DNA from: a virus | Length of the DNA stretch: 28,843 nt | Direction: 5' to 3' (one strand) | IMG/VR virus record: IMGVR_UViG_3300050821_001846 | Span: 1-28,843 of that record | In this document: positions 14,297 through 19,386 of the stretch, piece after piece | How the letters are laid out: each line of letters begins with the position of its first letter | How positions within the stretch are numbered: the first letter of the stretch is position 1 | Translations under genes and position numbers: made by a program | Notes under the pieces: model-generated | Told to the model about the DNA's origin: nothing | The model's database searches: none | Seen by the model: the letters and a program-made list of their open reading frames with translations, nothing else

Positions 14297-14336
14297 AAAA
14301 AATGGGCGTCCCGTGAATGCTCACGAAACGCCCATT
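14297..14336 (-). terminator. Strong rho-independent terminator
   Basis: AATGGGCGT (14301-14309) pairs with ACGCCCATT (14327-14335). Inside it CGTGA pairs with TCACG around an ATGC loop, with a 2x2 internal loop between the stems. On the minus strand the stem is followed by TTTTCG, and the AATGGG arm adds further T residues. It ends transcription of the operon at 14521-17074 or of a short RNA just before promoter P2. Confidence 0.85.
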
Positions 14337-14463
14337 TAGTCTGAACGTCTTTACCGTTCTGGGTTCATAATTTGTCTCCTAGACTTTGTTATGTGGCCCG
14401 TTTATACTTTTATCTTAACCAATCGTAACCATTCTATAACTTATCAAAACCAAGTTTTGTCAA
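14337..14463 (-). ncRNA. Possible small RNA or leader with a five-codon reading frame
   Basis: Between 14520 and the terminator no gene of normal size is present. On the minus strand TTGACA (14458-14463) is followed at 19 bases by TATAGA, a modest promoter. Downstream comes TAGGAG, then an ATG opening a five-codon frame (MNPER, stop TAA). Next is a small stem GAACG/CGTTC, then the strong terminator at 14297-14336. This is the layout of a roughly 110-base RNA or a leader peptide, but the promoter is weak and the idea is inferred. Confidence 0.35.
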
Positions 14464-14520
14464 AGTGGCTTGGTGTCCACGACTTGGCCTTGATAAGACC
14501 GGCGTTGCCGTTTATTGTTG

Positions 14521-14979
14521 CTAGGCCGCTTGAGTAGCAAGCAACTTTGCAACGATAGCTTGACGTTCCTCGTCGCTGAGTTGACCGAGTGACCTAAGAA
14601 CCTTATCCATCGGACTCAGTTTCTTTCTCTCAGTTACGCGAGCGATAACGTCCTTGAGGTCATAAGAACCTTCAACAACCTCAAAGGCGTCATCTTCCAT
14701 CAGGTCGCGTATTTCGTTCAACTGCTTGAGAGACGCTCCCCTGTTGAACAAATCAACAGCAACTTGTTCATTCGGGCAAACTTGGAGAATGTCGTCAATA
14801 CTCTCCGCTTCGTGAATAAGGAAAGTTTGCCGTTTTGAAGGAACAGGAGCCTCTTCTTGGTTCTTCGTTGCTTCCTCAACTTGCTTGTTGAACGCAGATT
14901 CAGAGAAGGACTTGTTCTTTGTTTCGGTCCCCTCCGTCACTGGGAGTGTTACATACGTTGCTGTCTTGACCTTGCTCAT
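14521..14979 (-). CDS. Hypothetical acidic helical protein
   Basis: A 152-residue protein starting at the ATG at 14979, where AGGAG lies about 10 bases upstream. A longer frame from 15030 would translate a Lys/Arg-rich stretch and is not favoured. The N-terminal half is polar and probably disordered. The C-terminal half is helical and ends with DKVLRSLGQLSDEERQAIVA, a motif resembling the first 30 residues of the product of 15353-15775. No family was recognised. It overlaps the end of the HNH-like gene by 80 bases and is the last gene before the terminator at 14297-14336. Confidence 0.7.
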   Translation of the reverse strand: MSKVKTATYVTLPVTEGTETKNKSFSESAFNKQVEEATKNQEEAPVPSKRQTFLIHEAESIDDILQVCPNEQVAVDLFNRGASLKQLNEIRDLMEDDAFEVVEGSYDLKDVIARVTERKKLSPMDKVLRSLGQLSDEERQAIVAKLLATQAA

Positions 14980-15289
14980 TAGCTTTCGTCTCCTTTTCTT
15001 TTTCATGTGGACAATAACCGAAGAAGCCACGGCTCAGATTACAATTGTGACATAGCAATCTGTATTCCTTTGGGTAACCGCGGTTAATTATCCAGTTGTA
15101 CAAAGCAGTGGTTCCACCCAAGAAACGTCTCTGTTGGCAACCACCACCGTTCACGTGGTCGATGGCAAGAAATTCCATACGCCGTTCGCCACAGCATTCG
15201 CATTTTGGAACGCCGTCTCGACTCAAACCGTATAGAAGTCTTTCACGTAATTGGCGATGCTGTCTGGTACGCTTATTGACTGGCCTCAT
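14900..15289 (-). CDS. HNH-like zinc protein (putative endonuclease)
   Basis: A 129-residue protein with the pattern CECCGERRMEFLAIDHVNG, then ALYNWIINRGYP, RLLCHNCNLSRG and GYCPHEKE. This is the widespread HNH-like family in phages and bacteria, with a CxxC...CxxC zinc site and the DH pair of the active site. The family core normally ends near the CPH motif. Here about 34 polar residues follow, encoded where the gene overlaps the next one by 80 bases. It may nick or cut DNA, but activity is unproven for this type. The ATG lies 9 bases from the -10 of the weak promoter P4. Confidence 0.8.
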   Translation of the reverse strand: MRPVNKRTRQHRQLRERLLYGLSRDGVPKCECCGERRMEFLAIDHVNGGGCQQRRFLGGTTALYNWIINRGYPKEYRLLCHNCNLSRGFFGYCPHEKEKETKANEQGQDSNVCNTPSDGGDRNKEQVLL

Positions 15290-15298
15290 TGCGATTAA

Positions 15299-15327
15299 AT
15301 CCTCTCATATAATGATGCTCTAGTCAA
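15299..15327 (-). promoter_or_regulatory. Promoter P4 (weak -10), before the HNH-like gene
   Basis: On the minus strand, TTGACT (15322-15327) is separated by 17 bases from GAGGAT (15299-15304). The -35 region and the trailing GGATTTAA resemble P1, but the -10 is poor and the GCATTAAT element is absent. The predicted start would be almost leaderless. Confidence 0.45.
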
Positions 15328-15352
15328 GCGAAAAATGAGACCTAAAGCGAAG

Positions 15353-15775
15353 CTAAGTGCTTTCTTTTCTTATCCATGCGCGAAATTCTTTAGAAGAGAC
15401 CTTTTTAGGCTGCAACCCTATTAATGTCGCCATTCTCTTTGACGTTGAATACCAAGGTTGCATTTGTTCGGGGTTGTAAGCAAAGTCGATTGCTTCCTGT
15501 TCTGTCGCAGCGTCACGAGAGTCAACCATACAATCGAAAAGACCGTCCACAATATGCCAGTAAAATGATTGTTCGTTGATTGTGGCACGGTTGATTATAT
15601 CCTCTGCCGACAACCTATTAGGTAGGTGCGCGAGTTGTGCCAGTTTGTCAAGTTCTGGTGTAGGCCATTTTTCAGCGTGTGGAGATTGAGAAGCTAAGTT
15701 CTCAATTATCTCTCTCATTTCGTTTGGTTTCAACTTACCAAGCGATTTTAGAATTTCGTCTGACCTATCACTCAC
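15353..15775 (-). CDS. Hypothetical protein, 140 residues
   Basis: A helical protein. The GTG at 15775 is preferred because GGGTGAGG lies 6 bases upstream. A GTG at 15787 would add four residues. The N-terminus SDEILKSLGKLKPNEMREII resembles the C-terminal motif of the product of 14521-14979. The remainder contains FYWHIVDGLFDCMVDSR, then an acidic helix and a basic tail. No family was recognised. It overlaps the upstream zinc-ribbon gene by 8 bases. Confidence 0.65.
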   Translation of the reverse strand: MSDRSDEILKSLGKLKPNEMREIIENLASQSPHAEKWPTPELDKLAQLAHLPNRLSAEDIINRATINEQSFYWHIVDGLFDCMVDSRDAATEQEAIDFAYNPEQMQPWYSTSKRMATLIGLQPKKVSSKEFRAWIRKEST

Positions 15776-15962
15776 GTGGAACCTCACCCTTTCCTACTTC
15801 CGCAACCAAACGACAATCAAAACAAATGTAAAACCACGGGCCTAGTTGTTTCTTAAAACTATTAGCTTCACACAATAACTCAACGTATTTGCCACACTTG
15901 GGACAAGAAGACTTTTCGTCAAGTTGGAGCACGTAGAGTGTTTTATAATTGGGATTACTCAT
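15768..15962 (-). CDS. Small zinc-ribbon protein
   Basis: A 64-residue protein starting at the ATG at 15962 behind GGAG with a suitable gap. Upstream ATG (15977) and TTG (15989) codons are possible but lack such a site. It contains CPKCGKYVELLC and, later, YICFDC, giving a two-pair cysteine site typical of zinc ribbons. Its role is unknown. It overlaps both neighbours by 8 bases, so the three genes are translationally linked. Confidence 0.65.
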   Translation of the reverse strand: MSNPNYKTLYVLQLDEKSSCPKCGKYVELLCEANSFKKQLGPWFYICFDCRLVAEVGKGEVPRE

Positions 15963-16242
15963 TTTGTGCTCCGTCATAAACAGAAGCAAATAGTTCTTGT
16001 TGCTTATGTTTAGGTGCGTGTGGACATTCTGTTTCTTTGTGAAAGTTTTCAGCGTTCTTCTCAGTTAGCTCCCAGTAAGAAGCGTAGCCATATTTTAGTG
16101 GGACTCTGAAACGATTAGGCTGCCTTTTCCAAACTCTGCATACGCCTGAAACACGCCAGCGGATTGTTTTCTTGTCGCACTGTGTGCTTGAGTGGAGTCT
16201 TTCACCATGATTAAGTAATAAAGCTTGCTCACGTGTTATCAT
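15955..16242 (-). CDS. Conserved phage hypothetical protein, 95 residues
   Basis: Starts at the ATG at 16242 (MITREQALLLNHGERLHS) with GGAG just upstream. The longer frame to 16278 is rejected because a 30-residue membrane peptide gene occupies it. The product has WRVSGVCRVWKRQPNRFRVP, then YGYASYWELTEKNAENFH and a terminal cysteine. This strand-rich pattern recurs in many tailed-phage hypothetical proteins. No function is known. Its ATG overlaps the TGA of the peptide gene (ATGA). Confidence 0.75.
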   Translation of the reverse strand: MITREQALLLNHGERLHSSTQCDKKTIRWRVSGVCRVWKRQPNRFRVPLKYGYASYWELTEKNAENFHKETECPHAPKHKQQELFASVYDGAQNE

Positions 16243-16331
16243 GGCGTCTCCAGCGGGAGCATATTGAGGGCTATCCAAAACAGGAATAGAACTGTTATAA
16301 TGAATAGGATGTTTTTGGCTTTGTTTAACAT
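16239..16331 (-). CDS. Tiny membrane peptide, 30 residues
   Basis: An ATG at 16331 with AGGAG 8 bases upstream encodes a basic start (MLNKAKN) followed by about 18 hydrophobic residues (ILFIITVLFLFWIALNML). It ends with PLETP at a TGA that overlaps the next ATG (ATGA). This is a single membrane-spanning peptide with a good ribosome site and coupled translation, so it is probably real despite its size. Role unknown: small phage membrane peptides can act in lysis or superinfection exclusion. Confidence 0.65.
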   Translation of the reverse strand: MLNKAKNILFIITVLFLFWIALNMLPLETP

Positions 16332-16391
16332 CTTTTTTCTCCTAACATGCCATAGACAAGACACAACAGGGTATGCCCGTTAGCGTATAAA

Positions 16392-16493
16392 CTAACGAAG
16401 CAACAACCCGAATAGAATTATGGTTAACGTAGCTAAAGCAATAAACAACCTACGCAAGAATCGAATAGATAAGTTTCGAGAGTGGGGTGTCAT
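16392..16493 (-). CDS. Tiny membrane peptide, 33 residues
   Basis: An ATG at 16493 overlaps the TGA of the zinc gene upstream (ATGA). The product has a very basic N-terminus (MTPHSRNLSIRFLRR) and then about 16 hydrophobic residues (LFIALATLTIILFGLLL) ending in Arg. It is a single membrane segment with a positively charged N-terminus, predicted to stay inside the cell. It has no strong ribosome site of its own and depends on coupling. Together with the peptide at 16239-16331 it forms a pair of tiny membrane proteins. Confidence 0.55.
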   Translation of the reverse strand: MTPHSRNLSIRFLRRLFIALATLTIILFGLLLR

Positions 16494-16843
16494 CGTTTTA
16501 CCTTTCCTATCAACTCACGCACCTTCGCGGACCTTTCTTCTGCTGTCATTGACTCCGTCGCTGCGTGAATTGAGTCTATTGTTTTCGTTGTTCTCACTGT
16601 TAGCCCAAACTGAGGTGCCTCACAATGTTGTGCCCTATCTATATCGCTGAAACCCAAACCACAACGACGACACTTCCACCCACGTGCATCAAATGGTGGC
16701 TTGCCATCGTTGAAGTCTAGACGTTCACCAGATTTCTTGCGTGCTTCACAGTTAGAAGAACCACAAGCAGGACAGTGAACTAGGTTTAGTAATCTACCAC
16801 AATGACATTTCTCAGCGGGGAACAGATTGTCTTGAATAGGCAC
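16490..16843 (-). CDS. Zinc-ribbon protein, 117 residues
   Basis: Begins at a GTG (16843) with AGGAG at a good distance. The cysteines fall in groups: CHCG near residue 13, CPACGSSNC near 24-32, and CRRCG near 58-61, with a later HC. This suggests two zinc ribbons. The C-terminus is an acidic/basic helix (MTAEERSAKVRELIGKVKR). Function is unknown. The stop overlaps the start of the 33-residue membrane peptide. Confidence 0.7.
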   Translation of the reverse strand: MPIQDNLFPAEKCHCGRLLNLVHCPACGSSNCEARKKSGERLDFNDGKPPFDARGWKCRRCGLGFSDIDRAQHCEAPQFGLTVRTTKTIDSIHAATESMTAEERSAKVRELIGKVKR

Positions 16844-16846
16844 TCG

Positions 16847-17074
16847 TTACTCCTTTGGGTACTGCCCAATGAAGTAACCACGACGGGTAGCCGCGTCAAT
16901 CGCTTCTTTGCAATGCTGAATCTTTTGTTCGTCGGTCCATGTGCGACACTTAATAATATCAACCAACGCGCCAACAAGTTTCTCAGCGTCAATCTTGTGT
17001 TTGCTGTCACTCCACAAGTTACGAATCTTTTCCTTCGTGATTCCAACGTGCATATCAATTCCAGTTTGTGACAT
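16847..17074 (-). CDS. Hypothetical protein, 75 residues, first gene after P5
   Basis: Starts at the ATG at 17074 (MSQTGIDMHVG) with GGAGG about 8 bases upstream. A longer frame to 17146 would translate promoter P5 and is rejected. The product is helical and charged (TKEKIRNLWSDSKHKIDAEKL...) and ends in RRGYFIGQYPKE. No family was recognised. It leads the operon running from 17074 down to 14521. Confidence 0.7.
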   Translation of the reverse strand: MSQTGIDMHVGITKEKIRNLWSDSKHKIDAEKLVGALVDIIKCRTWTDEQKIQHCKEAIDAATRRGYFIGQYPKE

Positions 17075-17093
17075 GATTGTCACCTCCAACCAA

Positions 17094-17122
17094 AGCATAG
17101 CATAAGCTCTCGCGCTTGTCAA
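17094..17122 (-). promoter_or_regulatory. Promoter P5, sigma70-like
   Basis: On the minus strand, TTGACA (17117-17122) is separated by 17 bases from TATGCT (17094-17099). It lies just before the GGAGG of the 17074 gene. The spacer lacks the GCATTAAT element of P1-P3. The direct repeat R1 sits immediately upstream of the -35 box. Confidence 0.85.
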
Positions 17123-17126
17123 GTTA

Positions 17127-17152
17127 TTTAAGTCCAATAGAATCAATAAGAT
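17127..17152. repeat. Direct repeat R1 (26 bases)
   Basis: R1 matches R2 at 17367-17392 at 24 of 26 positions; the shared core is TCCAATAGAATCAAT. The copies are exactly 240 bases apart. R1 lies directly upstream of the -35 box of promoter P5. Confidence 0.75.
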
Positions 17153-17154
17153 AG

Positions 17155-17171
17155 AGAGGGGCGCTCCCTCT
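17155..17171. terminator. Short GC-rich hairpin
   Basis: AGAGGG (17155-17160) and CCCTCT (17166-17171) form a 6-bp stem with loop GCGCT. On the minus strand it follows the 17433 gene region and precedes promoter P5. There is no clear T-run, so it is a weak terminator at best. Confidence 0.4.
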
Positions 17172-17366
17172 TCAACGTCAACGGCTTTTGAGCGTTATAG
17201 GTAGGGCGAAAGGCGAAGAAAAAAAGCGCGAGTTGTGAATTGTGTGTGTACTAAAAAAAAATATTTGTAAGAAAGAAAAGACAAGACAACACCTTCTCTC
17301 TTTGGCTCGTCATATCAGACACTTCAACGCTCAAACATCGTTGACGGTGCGGAGAGAGTGCGCGAT
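17172..17366. other. Intergenic, no gene seen; imperfect inverted repeat pair
   Basis: No credible gene is present on either strand. CGTCAACGGCTTTTGAGCGTT at 17176-17196 is matched in inverted orientation at 17326-17346 at 18 of 21 positions. Between them lie an A-rich run of nine (about 17252-17260) and pyrimidine-rich sequence. A non-coding RNA, replication origin or regulatory site would all fit; none is proven. Confidence 0.4.
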
Positions 17367-17392
17367 TTTAATTCCAATAGAATCAATCAGAT
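17367..17392. repeat. Direct repeat R2 (26 bases)
   Basis: The partner of R1 (17127-17152), with two mismatches. It lies between the strong hairpin at 17392-17423 and GC-rich sequence, with no promoter next to it, unlike R1. Confidence 0.75.
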
Positions 17393-17423
17393 GCGTGCGG
17401 AGAATATCCCTCTCCGCTACGCA
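17392..17423. terminator. Strong hairpin after the 17433-17768 gene
   Basis: TGCGT plus GCGGAGA (17392-17403) pairs with TCTCCGC, one bulged T, then ACGCA (17411-17423) around a 7-base loop, giving 12 base pairs. On the minus strand it begins 9 bases after the gene's last base. No T-run follows, so it may protect the mRNA 3' end rather than terminate. Confidence 0.55.
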
Positions 17424-17432
17424 CCGTGATTG

Positions 17433-17768
17433 TCACTTCACAACGCCCAGTTGTTTCCTCAACTTAAGCGTCTTCTCTTCATAATACTTTAACCACTTAT
17501 CAGCGTCTTCTTGCGTTCTTTTACAACCCCGACAAGGCGTGAAGTAGTGATAACCGTGAACGCACTTGAATATGTCACGTTTCTTTTTTTCACGCGAATC
17601 CACAATCTCGTTATTACTTGGCACGCGTATTATATTCGCAACACGCATGTAGTGAGGCTTTCCTTCGTCGTCGTATGTCATTTCGACGTGCGTTGTCGAA
17701 GGCCAAGTGAATAACTCACTTGTGAGTCGTTTTGAACGCAAGCGCGCTATTCTCTGTTCGAGAGACAT
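17433..17768 (-). CDS. Hypothetical protein with Cys/His cluster, 111 residues
   Basis: Starts at the ATG at 17768 with GAGGAG 7 bases upstream; a GTG at 17774 is too close to that site. Basic helices at the N-terminus (LEQRIARLRSKRL) are followed by a strand-rich middle. The segment FKCVHGYHYFTPCRGC (Cys, His, Cys, Cys) may bind zinc. A Lys-rich C-terminal helix follows. No family was recognised. An element related to the one at 18317-18344 lies about 30 bases upstream. Confidence 0.7.
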   Translation of the reverse strand: MSLEQRIARLRSKRLTSELFTWPSTTHVEMTYDDEGKPHYMRVANIIRVPSNNEIVDSREKKKRDIFKCVHGYHYFTPCRGCKRTQEDADKWLKYYEEKTLKLRKQLGVVK

Positions 17769-17796
17769 ATGCACGCTCCTCTACCGATTAAATTGT

Positions 17797-17825
17797 CGTG
17801 AATGCTCAAATAGTCCGCCAGCGTG
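17797..17825. repeat. Inverted repeat copy IR-L
   Basis: Starts CGTGAATGCTCAAATAG and matches the reverse complement of 18317-18344 with two substitutions and one extra base. The pair brackets the gene at 17834-18289. Its first 11 bases also occur inside the terminator at 14312-14322. Confidence 0.7.
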
Positions 17826-17833
17826 TTTTACTG

Positions 17834-18289
17834 CTAGACTTGCTTTTGGTCTCCGCCGATTCCAAACTTGCGTTTGAGCGCGGCAATGGTTTGAAAATAC
17901 TTCACCATTGCGTCTGGTTCAGCGGTTTCCGCTGGTGCAGTCAGTTTGGACATTGCGTCGACGTATGCAGCTTCGTTGCGTCTCTTAATATCCGCATCGA
18001 CCGCATTGTCGACCGCATTGATTCCACACTCGAAGAGATATTCTACGAAACCTTCCATGCTGTAGCGTGCAAGATTCGCAAACTTCCCTTGGTTGTGCTT
18101 GACAACCTTGTCGCGTACATATGCGACACTCGTTATCAAGATGGAATCGTTTGTTAAAGTCCAAACGATGTTCTGCTTTTGACGCTCTGTTGGTGCTTCC
18201 AAGTCTTCGACGCTGGTAGGATGCGTAGCATCTTGTGTAGCCACGCTTTCCTTCTCAACAACGATAGGTTCTTGTGTCGCAGTCGCCAT
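17834..18289 (-). CDS. Hypothetical protein, 151 residues, between inverted repeats
   Basis: A soluble protein with a polar, probably disordered N-terminus (about 40 residues) and then helices: ILITSVAYVRDKVVKHNQG, YSMEGFVEYLFECGINAV and a C-terminal helix MVKYFQTIAALKRKFG. No known domain. GGTGA lies about 4 bases before the ATG. It is the first minus-strand gene next to the divergence zone, so it should be expressed from a promoter within 18290-18480, but no convincing -35/-10 pair was found there. The 29-base inverted repeats flanking it could mark a mobile cassette or a shared operator. Confidence 0.72.
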   Translation of the reverse strand: MATATQEPIVVEKESVATQDATHPTSVEDLEAPTERQKQNIVWTLTNDSILITSVAYVRDKVVKHNQGKFANLARYSMEGFVEYLFECGINAVDNAVDADIKRRNEAAYVDAMSKLTAPAETAEPDAMVKYFQTIAALKRKFGIGGDQKQV

Positions 18290-18302
18290 AGTTCACCGCC
18301 TT

Positions 18303-18318
18303 TGTATCGTAAGATACA
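18303..18318. promoter_or_regulatory. Perfect hairpin TGTATC-GTAA-GATACA
   Basis: A 6-bp stem with a GTAA loop lying in the leader of the 17834-18289 gene, overlapping the edge of IR-R by two bases. It may be an operator or an mRNA stem. Confidence 0.5.
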
Positions 18319-18344
18319 CGTGGCGAACTATTAGAGCATTCACG
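18317..18344. repeat. Inverted repeat copy IR-R
   Basis: The reverse complement begins CGTGAATGCTCTAATAG and pairs with IR-L at 17797-17825. The copies are about 490 bases apart, with one whole gene between them. Confidence 0.7.
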
Positions 18345-18351
18345 TTTGGTT

Positions 18352-18368
18352 ACGCGGTAGGGCCGCGT
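18352..18368. promoter_or_regulatory. Perfect hairpin ACGCGG-TAGGG-CCGCGT
   Basis: A 6-bp GC-rich stem with a 5-base loop, the second of three consecutive hairpin elements between the divergent gene blocks. Confidence 0.5.
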
Positions 18369-18381
18369 GCCCACACTTAGA

Positions 18382-18446
18382 ATGAAGGCATGGGTATTAG
18401 TTACCCACATCAGCCTTAGCAGGATGCTAGCCTGCCATGCCTTCAT
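18382..18446. other. Branched inverted-repeat structure (cruciform or structured RNA)
   Basis: ATGAAGGCATGG (18382-18393) and CCATGCCTTCAT (18435-18446) are perfect 12-base complements. Inside, TGGGTA (18391-18396) pairs with TACCCA (18402-18407), and TAGCA pairs with TGCTA around GGA. The result is a three-way-junction-like fold. The first inner stem competes with the last three pairs of the outer one. The location between divergent gene blocks fits a replication origin, a protein-binding cruciform or a leader RNA. Confidence 0.55.
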
Positions 18447-18706
18447 ACTTAGTATCCACACCCCCCTAGACCTCAAAATTCAGAAAAGACGCGGGAGGCC
18501 GGAGCACGCTCACGTAATTTTCGTACTTTTTAGACTTTCCAACTTTCTTGTATTAAACATTCTTCACAACCTCAATTGGCTTATGGTTTTAGCTTTCATA
18601 ACATGAAAGGTTGTTTTTCTCGTTTGTGGGTTAGTGTACGACAGAAAGAGGGTTCTTTGCATTACACTTTTTGTGTAAGTGTTTGAAAAGGAAGGAAATA
18701 AAGTGC
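18447..18706. other. Intergenic, no gene seen; palindrome before P3
   Basis: No credible gene. A run of six C residues (18461-18466) is followed by a short GC-rich patch and then by AT-rich DNA. TTACAC-TTTTT-GTGTAA at 18662-18678 is a perfect palindrome about 29 bases upstream of the -35 box of P3 and could be an operator. Open frames on both strands here have non-protein-like composition. Confidence 0.45.
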
Positions 18707-18735
18707 TTGACTTTTCTCTGCATTAATTCTAGAAT
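18707..18735 (+). promoter_or_regulatory. Promoter P3, sigma70-like, with GCATTAAT element in the spacer
   Basis: TTGACT (18707-18712) is separated by 17 bases from TAGAAT (18730-18735). The spacer contains CTGCATTAATTC, shared with P2 and, inverted, with P1. It drives the packaging and head gene cluster on the plus strand. Confidence 0.85.
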
Positions 18736-18756
18736 GGATGCTAAGGAGTAGTTTAT

Positions 18757-18993
18757 ATGACACCACTAATCCAGCGTGCTTGTTTAGTTTGTGGCTCTGG
18801 TTCTACCCGTCCAACTTGGACTAAGAGTAAGGTCGTTAACGGCACTATGTATGTCGCTTGTGATAGTCATAGCGACGCTGAGTTTCAGTCTGCTTTGGCT
18901 AAGGTAGTACCCGCGGCCCCTACCCCGCCCGCCGTTCCTAACACTGGCACGACTCCACCTGCTAACCCAACACCCAACGGAGGTACTAAGTGA
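18757..18993 (+). CDS. Small protein with CxxC site and Pro-rich tail
   Basis: A 78-residue product with AAGGAG 8 bases before the ATG, the first gene behind P3. ACLVCGSGSTRPTW near residue 8 and a later ACDSH give a possible three-Cys/one-His metal site. The last 30 residues are rich in Pro, Thr, Asn and Gly and are likely disordered. Function is unknown. Its stop overlaps the GTG of the next gene (GTGA). Confidence 0.75.
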   Translation: MTPLIQRACLVCGSGSTRPTWTKSKVVNGTMYVACDSHSDAEFQSALAKVVPAAPTPPAVPNTGTTPPANPTPNGGTK

Positions 18994-19154
18994 GTATCTA
19001 CATAGTCCTTCTCGTTTCTTTAATAGGCTTAGTCATTTATGCTATCGCAACAACTGAGAAACCTAAAGAAATAGGCAGACTAATGTTTGCTTGTGGAATG
19101 TTGGTTTTCTTGTTTCTTATTGTAGGAGCGAAAGCAACTTCGTTGTTTCACTAG
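18990..19154 (+). CDS. Two-segment membrane protein, 54 residues
   Basis: Starts at a GTG overlapping the upstream TGA, with GGAGG about 6 bases before it. Two hydrophobic segments (IYIVLLVSLIGLVIYAIA and MFACGMLVFLFLIVGA) flank a charged loop TTEKPKEIGRL, giving a membrane hairpin. No family was recognised. The size and topology would fit a small holin-like or inner-membrane accessory protein, but there is no endolysin gene next to it. It ends two bases before the next ATG. Confidence 0.72.
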   Translation: MSIYIVLLVSLIGLVIYAIATTEKPKEIGRLMFACGMLVFLFLIVGAKATSLFH

Positions 19155-19155
19155 T

Positions 19156-19386
19156 ATGGAAAAAATAGCTACCAAAGATGTAACAGAAGCTATTGCTCGC
19201 GCGATGGAAAACGTAGATAAGATGAAGCGTGTTGTTATTATCTACGAAACAACTGATGATATTACAACTTCTACAGGTGGCGTAATCGTTAATGATGAGG
19301 CCACGTTGTCACAGATAAATTGGCTTCTTGATATGGGGAAACAATGGCTTTTTAGTGAGATGCAGACTAAACCTGCTAAAGACTAA
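19156..19386 (+). CDS. Hypothetical protein, 76 residues
   Basis: A small alpha/beta protein: helix (KDVTEAIARAMENVDKM), a strand (RVVIIYET), a Thr-rich turn and a C-terminal helix (SQINWLLDMGKQWLF). No family was recognised. Its TAA overlaps the ATG of the terminase small subunit-like gene (TAATG), so it is co-translated with the packaging genes. Confidence 0.75.
   Translation: MEKIATKDVTEAIARAMENVDKMKRVVIIYETTDDITTSTGGVIVNDEATLSQINWLLDMGKQWLFSEMQTKPAKD

Noticed and set aside
17127-17392. CRISPR-like array
   Set aside because: Only two copies of the 26-base repeat are present, 240 bases apart, with no regular spacers and no cas genes.
18382-18446. tRNA or known riboswitch at the branched repeat
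   Set aside because: The arms do not match tRNA geometry and no conserved riboswitch core was recognised.
18367-18606. Open frame of 79 codons on the plus strand in the divergence zone
   Set aside because: It crosses the hairpins, has no good ribosome site and has atypical composition.
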